A DNA stretch of 64,000 nt from Cladopsammia gracilis (Eukaryota; Cnidaria; Anthozoa; Scleractinia; Dendrophylliidae): the NCBI GenBank assembly GCA_022457155.1, contig JAJGOT010000352.1, positions 186,001 to 250,000 of the forward strand. Reading direction: 5' to 3'. The notes beneath the pieces were generated by a model that was not told the origin of the DNA, made no database searches, and saw only the letters and a list, made by a program, of their open reading frames with translations. This document shows positions 23,641 to 36,500 of this stretch, piece by piece (positions within the stretch are counted from its first letter, which is position 1; every line of letters starts with the position of its first letter). Position numbers and translations under genes: made by a program.

Positions 23641-23847
23641 TGGCTAGGAGCTTGCCTTAAGCTTCCTTTATTATCTTGAATTATGAAGAAAAAATCGTCA
23701 AATCTGACAACGAAAACAAAGAAACATTAACTAAAGGGACAAAATAACGCCTAAAAAAGTCCAAATTCTACACGAGTGGCTATTTTGATTTCTTGACCGC
23801 CTGTCACGAAATCATCCTTGTAATCCTGCACTTTGTTTCCAAACTAC

Positions 23848-24312
23848 AGGGGCACCCAACGGACAACCTTTGGTAAAATGTATTATTTTACTCAAATAAA
23901 TTAAAATAAATGATATAAAAGCATTTCCAGGTGTTCTTCTACGTTTCTGGGAAAAATATATCTGATTGACTACTCAAACTATTTGGAGCTTTTTGTTTAT
24001 TGTTTTGTACATACTGCCGTCTCGAACTTAACCTGTTCGGGTATCTCTAAGCACTGCTTAAATTTGTTACTACGAAGCTGAACCCTTTTAAGCCCCAAAG
24101 ACCCCAAAGTGTCCTCCTATTTTCTTCGATCCAGTCTCTTTTCGATCTGCTCAAGTTAGCCAGCATAGTTTGTTCTTGCGACTCCTTTCTTAAGTCAACC
24201 AGCGCAAAAATGGTAATTAAAAAAAATATGTACAGAATATTTTGCCAGCCAGCAAGAATTCCGCTGGGGAACAGATCAGAGTGAGGAACAGATTCGTTGG
24301 GTGCCCCTGGAA
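23848..24312. mobile_element. MITE-like element with CAGGGGCACCCAACG ends
   Basis: The left end CAGGGGCACCCAACG is exactly inverted at the right end (CGTTGGGTGCCCCTG). The element is about 460 bases, AT-rich, and has no coding motif; the 101-codon minus-strand frame that covers its right half is unlikely to be a gene. It lies about 200 bases upstream of gene A. Confidence 0.7.
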
Positions 24313-24547
24313 CTACTACTTTTGTTTTGCTCTGTATAATCTTATTACCCAATTAAGTTGTATATTTAGTGTCATTTGGCGACACATAACAGGAAATTAA
24401 GTTTAACGAAATTTGGTTATTTCCCAGCGGGACAGTGTAAAAAGGCCAAAGGTACATGTATTTCTCAATTTAATAACTGTATCTGACGGATTTTAACTGG
24501 TGATCTAATTTTTGTGCTCAATTTTTTGTTTTGGCAGCTCTGCCACA

Positions 24548-27500
24548 ATGTTGCCATTGTTATTGTGCCTTGTCGTAATGACATCAAACAAGTACACTTT
24601 CGCCAGCAGCAACGCGGAAAATCTGATTCGTGTTGAGAACTTTCTCACAAATTTCAACTTCAGTGACCCCAAAGTATTTTACGTCAGGAACAACTTGGAT
24701 GTAAGTTATTCCAATTCAGCCTACTCACTGATTTGCTATTAGTTCTACATGGTATTTGTTCGATATTTGTACTGAGATTAATGTGTAGTAAGTCAATCAG
24801 TCAATCAGTCAGACAGACGGTAAGTCAATCAGTCAATCAGTCAGTCAGTCATTTAGCCAGTCAGTCAACCAGTCAGTCAGTCAATCAGTCAGTCAGTCAG
24901 TTAGACACTCAGTCAGTCCAGTCAGTCAATCAGTCAGTCAGCCAGTCGGTCAGTCGGTCAATCAGTCAGGCAGGCAGTCAATCAGTCCAGTCAATCAGTC
25001 AGTAGGCCAGTCCGTCGGTCCGTCAGTAATTTAGTCAAACAATCAGTCAGCCAGTCAGTCAACCAGTCAGTCAGTCGATCAGTCGGTCAGTCAGTTAGAC
25101 ACTCAGTTAGTCCAGTCAGTCAGTCAGTTAGACATTCAGCCAGCCAATCAGGACCAGTCAAGTCAGTCGGTCAGTCAATCAGTCAGTCAGTCAGTCAGTC
25201 AGTTGGTCATTCAGTCAGTCAGTCAGTCAGTCAGTCAGTCAATCAGTCAGTCAGTCAGTCAGTCAGTCAGTCAGTAGGCCAGTCAGTCAATCAGTCGTCA
25301 GTCAGTCAGTAGGCCAGTCAGTCAATCAGTCCAGTCAGTCAGTAGGCCAGTCAGTCGTTCCGTCAGTTAGCTAGTCCGTCAGTCATTTAGTCAATCAGTC
25401 CAGTCAGTCAACCAGACAGTCAGTCAACCAGTCAATCAGTCAATCAGTCAATCAGTCAGTCAGTCAGTCAGCCAGCCAGTCAGTCAGTCAGTCATTCAGC
25501 CAGCCAATTAACCAGTCAGTCAGTCGGTCAGTCAATCAGTCAGTCAGTCAGTCAGCCAGTCAGTCAGTCAGTCAGTCAATAAATCAGTCAGTCAATCAAT
25601 CAATCAGTCAGTCAGTCAATCAGTCAGTTCAGTCAATCAGTCAGTTCAGTCAATCAGTCAGGCAGTCAGTCAGTCAATCAGTCCAGTCGGTCATTCAGTC
25701 CAGTCAATCAATCAGTCAGTCAGTCAGTCAGTCAGTCAATCAATCCAGTTAGTCAGTCAGTCAAATCAGTCGGTCAGTCCGAGTCAGTCAGTCTTTCGGT
25801 CAGGCAGGCAGTTATTTAATCATTCATTCAGTTATTCAGTCAGGAAGCCTAGTCAGTGAATCAAAGTGATCAGCCAGATAGCTAAACCAGGCAGTCGGTT
25901 ATATTAGTCCACAGGCAAGCCTTCGGTCATACAGTCAGGCACTGAAGTCAGACAGTCAGTCATGTACTCCATCAGTCAGTCAGCCAGGCAGTCAGTTATG
26001 CAGTGGTTCGCAAAACTGTTGGCCAGATTTAAGTTTCTTTGTCGAGGAGTAAAACTAATTTATTTATTACCAATAAATAACATGTGTTTGATTAACTGTG
26101 CTATAAACATTTCAGGGTGATGTAGTATTCCAAGAAAGTGAAAATGCCTCGTTGTTGGTTCATGTATCCGCAAACGATCAGGAAATGCCACAAGTGAAAG
26201 TTGAATACACCCTTCTAGATGGAGGGTCTGTTGTGGATATACAAGTGGTACGTCATATAATTCTATTTCAAAAGGCTTTCAAGGAAAACAAAAGGCATCC
26301 TAGTCTTCTAGCAAACTTGTAGCGGATCTCGACTTCTTCACGAGAAGAAAAGAGGAGGTTGGGGCGCAGTAACTAAAAGGGAGTTGCGAGGTGAAAATGC
26401 GGTTCTGAGTGAAAACATTTTTCGGCCTTTAAACTTTCGAGCACAAATTGATTTGCAAAATTAGGAGGAGAGGCCGCGGGGAGCGGCTGGAACCTTTCCT
26501 CAAATGCGTCACTGCAAACAGCCACCACAAGCCCCGTGCATTTCAAACCACAAGCCCCATGCATTTCATACCACAAACCCGGTGCATGTCAGACGACAAG
26601 CCTCGTGCATTTCTGACCACAAGCCCTGTGCATTTCAGACCACACCACAAGCCCCGTGCATTTCAGACCACAAGCCCCGTGCATTTCATACTACAAGCAG
26701 CTACAAGCTCCGTGCATTTCAGACCACAAGCCCATGCATTTCAGACCACAAGACCTCTGAAACCAGCCTGGTCAATCGGTTATTTTCCCCTTGTAAACTA
26801 GTAGCATGGAATTATAAAGAGTCTTGATGTATACTTCTTGATTACTGAGATCTGCTGCATTATAATTAGCAGCTGATCAAAACGTTATTTTTACATGTAA
26901 AATATAATCAATTGCATGCATCTCAGCTTATATGCTTGAGGGCTACAAGTTTGAGTTAATTACATGTTAGTTATTAACTATCGATCAAGTCTCTAACATA
27001 GTGTGGAATGTTTTCCTTTTATTTCTTTAGTTCATTGTACCAGAAACATCACCAAATTGGCCACTATTTGGAGGAATCGTAGGCGCAGGTTTATTTCTTG
27101 CGGTTATTGTCATTATCGTTGTCATGGTGATTAGAAAGCGAAAGAAAAAGCAACAGTTAGAGTTAGCAGAAAGGAAAGAAAGACTAGAAATGAGAGACCG
27201 TGGAAAAGTAGTGGCTGGTTAGTCGTTTATTCATTTATCATCTTTCACTGACGTAGTTGTATATTTTAGACCCGGCTCAAGTTTTCAGGTGCCACTAAGC
27301 TCTTTAGAACCTCTAATTTTATTGCCCTTGAGTATCACGAAGCTCTATTGTTTCAGGGCTAGGGTCCATTCTTCTGTTGTTTGTTCTATTGTTCTCTCAG
27401 TCAATCCTGTGAGGCGTTCCTTAGTTATGCGTCTCGCGCGCGCGAACTCGAAATTTGACACCATAAATAAACCGTCGGCATAACTATTTGCAAAAATTTT

Positions 27501-30500
27501 TTTTTTTACCAAAATAAGTATCTTTTTTTCACATGCTTTCTTGTGCACGACTTTTTTTCTCTTAAATTTCTTCTGCAGGAATTTTTTTCTTTTGGTAATT
27601 GCCAACCCCCCCCCCCCCCCCCCCCACAAAAATTAAATGGTCCGTCCCTTACACAAACTGTAACTGCAAGAAAGCATGCGCACATCCATATCACCCTGGT
27701 CGTGGCAGCCATGGACGGCTGTTTACTTACTGATTTTCACTTTTTTACATCATTCAGCATTTTCTGTGTTTACCGTTTACCGTTTACGATCTCTACTGGC
27801 CGTTTAATTTCTTTTTCTGTTTCTTTTTTAACAGCGAAAGCTGCAGTATTTGAAAAGCCAGATGATGGGAAGGAATCGACCCTTGACGAAGTTGACGCTA
27901 AGACACATCACCGCCCAAAACAGCTGACTCCCTTAATCGCGAGTAAGTTTCACTTTTATGCAGTTATTGTAAGGCACTGCTACACGTAACAGTTTTTCGT
28001 GCAATTTGTCTGGCCAAAAAAATGTTGCAAGTTGCACGCACAATCAGTTTACCCGTGCAACACCCCTTCGTTATAAAAGCAGATACCTCTCTAAGGCGGA
28101 CACCAGTGATCTCTACATTTACATCTATACTTGGTCAGGATCACCATCGCACCAAGATTAAAATCATGCAATAAATTAACAGTGCTTAGTGCAAGTACAG
28201 TGCATGGTGAGAACTTGTAACGTTCAGGGAAATAATGACGTTCTGAAAAGGTGCATATTCAAGGTTTGCTTGTGATTGGCTGTTCCCAGCCGAATTTCAC
28301 TTGTTTAAGGGGTAAAACCTAACTAACCGAGTCACTGTCTTTCTTTTTCCCGTGTTTCTTTTTTCGTTAAAGAAAAAATGGCTACTTTCGAAAGACCAAA
28401 ACCGAAGGAAGAAGCCAAGAGTGAAGGAAAAGACACTGGAGGAAATGAAGGGATGAAGCCGTCTGATCGTCTGCAAATCACAGGTATTTTTTGCCGTAAA
28501 TTGTAGAACAGTCTTATTCGATCAATCTCAAAATACTGCGGCATGAACATTCAAAAGAACTTACGGCTGAAATAAAGGAAAGTAACAAACATTATTACAT
28601 TGATCACATAAAGTACATATCATGCATTACTCAGGATATTGGAAAAAATTATTCCTTTACCGAATACAAAACGCTCATTTTAGGCGCGCTCTGAGTGAAT
28701 ACATACGGGGTCATTTGTGATGTCATCGTATTCTTCGACGCGTCGTCTGGTGGACAAACATCTAACGCAGAAAGAAAATATCTTGCAATACATGTCTAAA
28801 CGAGGATGATCAGTTTGAAGGGACACTGTCACCTGTTTTTAGTATCACTTTGAAAAGCCAAAAAACGTATTTGTTTCAATGGAAACCTTAAAATGATGGT
28901 CCAGTTTTGTTAACAAATACTCTACCAGTACACAGAAATTGGTAATTCTGCTGACCAGTGCATAAGGCTTGCGCATATATTTTGCAATAGGTGATGGTCT
29001 GCCTTACCCGTGGGTACGGTGACGTGTTGGAGAGAAGGGATGGTGTTGAGTTGAACGCTGAGGGTGGGGGGTCGGAAAAGCAAAACGCGTAAGAGAGGGT
29101 AGGGTCCGAGATTGTTTCGTATTTACGAGTTGGCTCCGTGGGAGCCTTTGAATTGACTCCTTATCTGAAAAAAATAATGCTTGGCTTGAAAACTTCAGTT
29201 TTCAACAGAAAGAACGAAGACTAAACTAAGTCCAACAAAACTATCATATGAATAGGCGCGTACGCACAACGGAAAATTGGAAAAATTCCAACTTTTAGGG
29301 TTTTTTTTCGCTCTGTTTATTTTAAATAACGAAAAAATACCCTGAAAAGTAGGTGAATTTTTTTTCCAATTTTTCGTTGTGCGTACGCTTCTGTTCGTAT
29401 TAAGATTATGAAAAATTCGTAGCCATTGTAAAACGAAACTAATAGTTTATGTTATAAATTAAACGTTGTTTTGGAATATTTGGAAGTATTTTATCACTTT
29501 TGGAGGACGTCTGATAATGGAATTTGCGGATTTCAAAACTTTAAGTCGTGGCGTTTTGGTGGGAAGTCAGCTGTCTCCACTCCTGAAAGTTAACTGAGAA
29601 TAATTGGCACTGTATTGATTTAGCTTTGCCCTAATACTTACAAAAGAATAAGTTCACAAGGGCAAACGTTCGGGTTACCATACACAGCAACAAAAAAAAA
29701 AACACACTTTCGTATAAGCTCACAAGGGCAAACGTTCGGGTTACCATACACAGCAAGAAAAAAACACACTTTCGTCTCCAAGGAGTCGTAGCAACTGACT
29801 TAACCATTCTGCAATTTTTATATCCCGTATCTCCAACTGGAAAGGCCACTGCAGTCAGCTAGTTTGAAAGAGTTGACAATTTTTAGTCTCACTAACCGGC
29901 CTTAAATTCCCCTCTGTTTTACTTAGCAGAGAAAGGTGAGAGCTCTCCAACTCCTCCACGCTCTGGTTATCCTCGTCCCCAAACTTCCAAGTTTCTCTCT
30001 GCACGCACGGCTTTCTTGGTGCTCACCCTGGTTGCGGTTGCCTTAGCAACGAGTAAAGCTCCCAAAGCCAAAATCGTCATCAAAGTACCGGCCAACTTTG
30101 TCAAGAACGGTTCAAAGATTTTCTTTAATAAAGATTTTCATGGAAGGTTGTTACTGTCCGAAGGATTTAAAGAGAGAAAACATAATTTTCAACAGTTTGG
30201 TGAGTTTAGAGTAATTTGTTCTCAATACAAGTATTTTAATTTTGTTTGATATCGGCTATTATTGAAAATAAGGAATAATCTGTGTACCTATGGTTTAGCC
30301 TTCTTATTCGGAAATCATGGATACATGGTAAATTTCTCAGAGTGGTTCGTTTGAATTTTCACTGATTTTTTTTTTTTTTCAATACTGAACTTTCGCGTTT
30401 TTCCTTCCCTTAAAGGTCGATCGGTGGGTTTAACTGTTTGTCGTAATGACAATATTGTCCCCTCCTCCGCCTCTAGGTTGCTTCTCAAATTGCAGGTGCT

Positions 30501-33500
30501 ATTTTACATATATACAACTTGGTGTTAAGCGACAAAGTGCCTTGTCTAAATCGGAAAATTGCAACGAAAAATCATCAGTGCATTACTGAACTGATCTGAG
30601 TTGGTTTTGGTTTTGTTTAGCTGTATCGCAGGCTTCAAACAAAGTGTCTTCCCCTGATACGTGCTCTGGTTCATGCAAGTTTGCTTGTGACACTCAAACA
30701 AAACAGTGTATCTGTCGCAGAGGATACGAAATAGAAGGAGAGAGTTGTCATGGTATGTAAAAGTGCGTGCTATTTTGTTGTTGCTGTTTTTCCGTGTCAG
30801 TTGACGAACCGGGAGAATATACTCCTGCTGTATATGAACAGAAGACAATACAAAGAACTGAACTAGAGACAATTAGACGCTAATGAGTTATTTTTCCTCT
30901 GTCAAGTGACAATAGGAACATTTTTTCGCGGTTACGTAATGCCGCTTTGTTTCTCGTGTAATCCCAAAATATTTAGGCAAAATCGCTTAAAAAAATAGGT
31001 TTCTTTTGTCAGTGTTTTTTAGTAGAATAATTTCTTCTTTCGCGACGAGATCAGTTGTAATTCATTTTTCGGTCATCGAGGACTTCGCTTGGACATTCGT
31101 ATCGAGGACTTTGTTTGGACAATCGTGTAATCGTGATCGAGGACTTCATAAAAACCTTTGTATGGTCGTAATCGAGGACTTTGAGAGGACATCTGTAGGA
31201 ACATATCTGTAGTTTAACATTTTTGTTAGGAATAAAATGTGTCTGGAACACAGTATAAGCCACATATAAAATAGTAAAATGTAAACACGTACAATAGTAT
31301 AGTTTTTTTTTAGCTCAGTGTTTTGGTCTGAAATTTGGCATAAAAGGTGGAAACCATTTTCTCGGACAACAGTACTGTTCAGTTGACTGTTGGCCAGGCT
31401 CCACATTTGATACTCTGTCACGGGGAAGCTAGTATATTTATGGATTGATATAACGCTACAGCAAGTGTTAACCAACTAATTGCTGTTTTCTCTCCTCTGG
31501 ACACTTTAAATTCTTCCCATCTGTCACTCCATATTTCTTTCGTCTTTTGTTTGAGGGATTTCCATACGTTTTTAATTCGCCTTCACATCTTCATCTTACA
31601 GATGTAGAGGAATGTAACAGCAACAAACACAACTGCCATGCACAAGCCACGTGCAGCAACACCATTGGCGGGTTTACCTGCACGTGCAATGATGGCTTTT
31701 GGGGAGACGGAGTCACCTGTTACGGTACGTTTGAAGTAAAAGAGTTTTCGATCGTCATGCATGTGTCTACTTTATAATAGTTCCTTTGATGTAATAACGT
31801 CATTCGAGACAACTTGCATCATCAGATAGACATTCTAAACTTCACGTTTTCTTCTAGGTTGCAGTACCAAACCATGTCCAGAAGGATTCTACCAATCGGA
31901 ATCATGCACACGGACACGTGACCGTGTTTGTACAGGTAGGCAGCGTTTTCAAATTGCTCAGGGTTTCCAGATTTCTACGTCACAGGGTCCTTTCCCTCTA
32001 AATAATCTCCCACCACAGTACTAGTATATCTCATCCTCCCAAGGCGCTTTTCGTGCATCTCGTTATCTTCGGTTATTTATCTTCCTGGGTCGGGTTGTTC
32101 AAAGCATGATTAACCTAACCCAGGATAAGCGTCAATTTTGAATCCAGTTAAATAACTGAACAGTGAAAGTTGTTCCAATTTTTTTTACCCTTCAGTTTTT
32201 ACTTTAACTTTTCTTTACCTTTAGCTAAAAATTAGCTTTTTAGAACACTTTTAAAGTAGAGAAATGAAATCCTCGGTTAACTTTTAATCCTTGGTTAGCG
32301 TTATAATCGGGCCTAGGTGTTAGTAACGTCACAATACGTAAGTTATTTCCGAAACGAAGAGCCATTAATCCAAGTGTTCCTCACTGCAAAGATCTCACTC
32401 CGAGGTTCAAATTTTTATTATAGCATGTTCCTATGTTGCTGCATTCGAATTCATTCCAGCCAGACATACTGATAAATGCAATTGTATACAACTATACCCT
32501 ACCGTTACCTTATTTCATACTACAGAAATGTGTTAAGTTTAATTGTTAGTGATGAGATAACTTGTGTTACCCGTGCACTTTTCTCAGTGTAGCTTTTCCT
32601 TTATAGTGGTCGTGTGTGTTTTAAGTGGCATACCGTATATCAGTACTCGAATAAACGCTTTTCAATAAAACACTCTCTTGAAAACTTACACCGAATTGCA
32701 AGGTCATAAAAAAACAATGCCTCTTGGGTTAATTAAAGGGGAGGATTGTTTTTCATATAACAATTTCTTTAAGCTGTGTACTGCATGATCACGACAAACC
32801 ATGCCATGGCCACACCTTGTCTCTGCATTTACTTCGGAAAAATGTATATTAATTAGTACCGCCTAGGTCTAAATTAAACTTGCATTCTTCTGCCCACAGC
32901 TTGCAGCCCCAAATGCGACAGGATGACATACCAAGCTTATGATTGCGGATTAACGTTCGACCGAAAGTGTGTCGGTAAGAAAGCTTGGTTCGTTTTCTTT
33001 GTCACCATGCGTTTGAGTTCTATATCACTCGTTTCACCTCTCGACACGACACTTTAGTCTAGAAGCTTGCGAGGGCTCATTATATACGCTTTGTGTGCAT
33101 ATTATGCGCAAATATCCGAAAAGGTCATATCCCAAGGCGATCCCGTTTGCCGTTTTATTTATCATAATACAGTTTCCTCAAATGTGACTGGTTCATACAC
33201 CCGTCTGTATTTTACTCTAATTTACTTGCAAAGTTGTGATTGGACAATGTAATGGGACAGTTTGTTGTAATCGGGTAATGTAATGGGACAGTTTGATGTA
33301 ATCGGACAATGTAATGGGACAGTTTGTTGTAATCGGACAATGTAAATGGGCAGTTTCATTGTTACAAAGCATTGCCAACAATTGTAATCGTTTTTCTGCA
33401 TATTTCCCATATTTCAATGCCAGTTTTGTAGTCAGTCTGTGATGAAATTGTATTAACGCTTTCGATTGAGAAAAAGCCTTTCCTATTCTCTTGAATTCCT

Positions 33501-36500
33501 TCTCTTTTTTCATGTTAATTTGTTCTTGGAAATTGTAATGGTTAGGATTAATTGATAATATGGCTCAGTCGTGTTGTCCAATCTGTCTGTAGTCATACAT
33601 GTACTTGCGATAAACAAATCGGACTCCCGCTACGCGGTCATCTGATTTTGTTAATCAATCGTATGATAACAGACCGAATAGGACTTCACTCAGTCCTAAT
33701 ATATATGGAGAGGCTGAGCCTAACAGCGCTGCTCCCTAAACAAGCTTAACTAAGGTGAAACTAACTAAGGTCAAAGGTCGGAAGCACAAGAATTAAGATT
33801 GCCGGACGACCGGGCTATTTTTCAATTCGTCTGCACATTACATTTAGACCGTACAAAAGTTCACAAAAACAACTTTTTCTACGTCTACAATAACTAGTAC
33901 GACTACTTTCCAAATAAAATACAGTTGTTGCTTGTCAAAAATTGCCCGAGAAACTGATTTGGAAATCAAAATTGCAAAACTACACAAACATATTTGCATA
34001 AGGCGACGCGATTGACGATAGAACTATAAAATCGCTTTTCAATCTATGTAATGAATGAACAAACACATAAAAATGGATAATACAATCTTCTTTCGAAAAA
34101 TTTTATTCAAATCTCCATTAATTCATGTTTAAAAGCAAAATGCGTACCATTTATAGCCATCGAGTTGGCCGAGCCCTGGATGAAATTCAAGAAATCAGAT
34201 ACAAGTGAATTTAAGCACGTTTTAAAAACAATTCTCCAAAACTACATAAGAACACAAAGAAAAAGTCAATCACGGATTGATATCAACATAAATTCCCATA
34301 ATCTGTTTTACCCGTAAGTCCCTCGCTTGCTTGGAAATTCTTTAAATCTAGTCCGCTTCTTTGGTTGTGAAATCCGTAATGAAAACAAACATCTCGGATG
34401 TTGTGTGGTGTCTACGCGCATGTTTTGCGACGTCATACGCGCCCACGAGTTGGCATTGCGCGACTGACACATGTCACGGAGGATTCCGCTAGCCATGACC
34501 ATGAAAAATGACGGGCATAGGTTTAGTTCTAGGAGTATGGGGCTCCGCGCGGGCCTTCGGACCGAAGAGCTCCGCTATTATCATTATTTATTCCGACTAG
34601 GTGAGCTGGTGAACCCTTAATCATAGCATGGACAAAAATTCACCCGCAAAACTCATAATGCTCATTGATTTGTTTGCAGGTTTAATTTATTTGCTTGCCC
34701 TGAACATGTTTTTCTCCCATTACAGATATATCCAGGCCCTTGACTCTAACAAAGCCTTCCAATAACAGTGATTCTCATGACGGTAAGTATCTAAATTGAT
34801 ACTATATTCCTAACATACAAAGCAGGCGTTTGGGTTGGGGGCGAACGAGCGTTGAGTTAAACCGCGGACTGACAAAATGACTGAGGTAAGTCAAAAGACG
34901 CGACCAAGGGAGTGGGAGTCAGGCTGGAAGGTGAACGAGGGGGAGGGGAAGAGGAAGGAAAAATACGCCTGCCCTAGACTACGAGCAGTCCCTCTTTCCC
35001 AGCTTAGTCCGTCGAGCGAGTGGCGAGCGGAAAATTCGCGTGCATGGCCATTTTCCGCTAGTCAGTGTTTTTTCGTTTCTCGCTCAACGGACTAAGCTAG
35101 AAAAGAGGGACTCCTCGCAGTCTACGCCCGCCCGCACTCATTTTTCATTTAGGAAACTCCGTTCGTGGACAAACGGAGTTCCTGATTGGTGTGGTAAGTT
35201 GTATATCATATCCTCTTTCACTCCTCCCAGCGCTAGGGGGGGGGAAAGACTCCCATATAAAATTGACAAATTTAGTCGAAATATTGGCCATTAATAAATC
35301 TGCCCTTTGCCGTAGTGCCAGCCTTGCATTCAGTTTTCTATTTTCACATTCAAGTGACGCCTGGCACGAGATCTTTCACAAGGAAGATCCGGCAACTATA
35401 CCAGCAAGTTTAATTTCTGCGTCGTGTGAACCTCTGCATTCAAAAGTTTTTCTATTGACGGGGGTGATAGTCGGAAATTTTGAAGGGTACCCTTAAAGGT
35501 ACCATAAACCCGTTTTGTGGATGTGACTCACATCAATTATTACATCTAAGCGGTACCAAATCTTTCTGAAAACTTGTTTGTGTCAGCATATTTTTCTGGT
35601 ACCAAACCAGGAATTTTAACCCCTATATAAAAGGTACGACGATCACCCCGTCGCTTTTATATGGGAGTCCCCCCCCCCCGGAATATCTCCGACAGTGACC
35701 ATTTTCGATTCAATCACCTTTAGTGGTACCAAACCAAGAATTTTAACCCCTATATAAAAGGTATGGCGATCACCCCCGTAGCTTTTATATGAGAGAAAAT
35801 CCCCTCCCCTCCCCCCCGGAATATCTCCGACAGTGCCCATTTTCGATTCAAACACCCTCTAGTGGTACCAAACCAAGAATTTTAACCCCTTTATAAAACG
35901 TACGGCGATCACCCCCGCCGCATTTCTATGGGAGTGCCTGCCGGACCCTATTCTGTCTAGCAAAGATTCATAATATTTAAAAGTGAGGCGCTCACACAAA
36001 ATCTATTCTTACACCTTTTTACTTTCTTCAGTTCGAACAGGCTCTAAGCTCATTGTCCTAAACCCACAAAAGGACATGGTTCTTCTGGAAGATCGCTTAC
36101 AGTTAAAAAGCACAAACACAACCTTTTTACTGCAGAGCAACTCGCCAAACCGAACTAGTTTGCATCGCAACTCCAGCTTTTACCTAGATGTGGAAATAGA
36201 ACAAGTGAACTTTGTTCCAAAGTACAGTGATTACGATGCATCGGCCTCAAAGGACGAGAATCTTGAATTTGGCCGTGTACCTGGTTTTGCAGAGGTATTC
36301 ACCAATCATTGTCGCTACCCAGCCCCGAATTACTACACTATAAAACACAACCTAAATAGAACTCGACAGACAAAAGTCTATCCGGCGACGTGCTTTGAAC
36401 ACTCCCTTGGTCTCTGCCCAAGTAATGTGGCACCAGGCGAAACGTACCACTACAGATCTTTAAATGATGCATGTGACACGGCCGAAGAGTCTCTTATATG

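Larger units (their letters stand above)
17206..24547. other. Repeat-rich intergenic region between NUF2 and gene A
   Basis: The stretch holds tandem repeats, foldback elements, a SINE and AT-rich sequence; individual elements are listed separately. The AT-rich parts 18330-18500 and 19180-19560 resemble 3' ends of non-LTR elements but contain no coding remnant. A 54-codon open frame at 17432-17596 (begins MAVRGLKGLHTP) is the only one with plausible codon use, and I cannot assign it. The last 17 bases before 24548 include a good splice acceptor (TTTTGTTTTGGCAG), suggesting that gene A has a 5'-UTR exon somewhere upstream. Confidence 0.5.

Noticed and set aside
23324..23660. Cys/Val and Ala/Phe-repeat open frames
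   Set aside because: They are translations of the TG microsatellite and of the GCAAATGCAAACGC foldback element.
24733..25005. Ser/Gln-repeat open frame
   Set aside because: It is the translation of the CAGT array in intron 1 of gene A.
24788..26001. CRISPR-like array
   Set aside because: The repeats are simple tetranucleotides without unique spacers, and the genome is eukaryotic.
26448..26827. Two overlapping open frames with HKPRAFQTT-type repeats
   Set aside because: They arise from a 23-bp tandem repeat in an intron of gene A and have no splice logic or family match.
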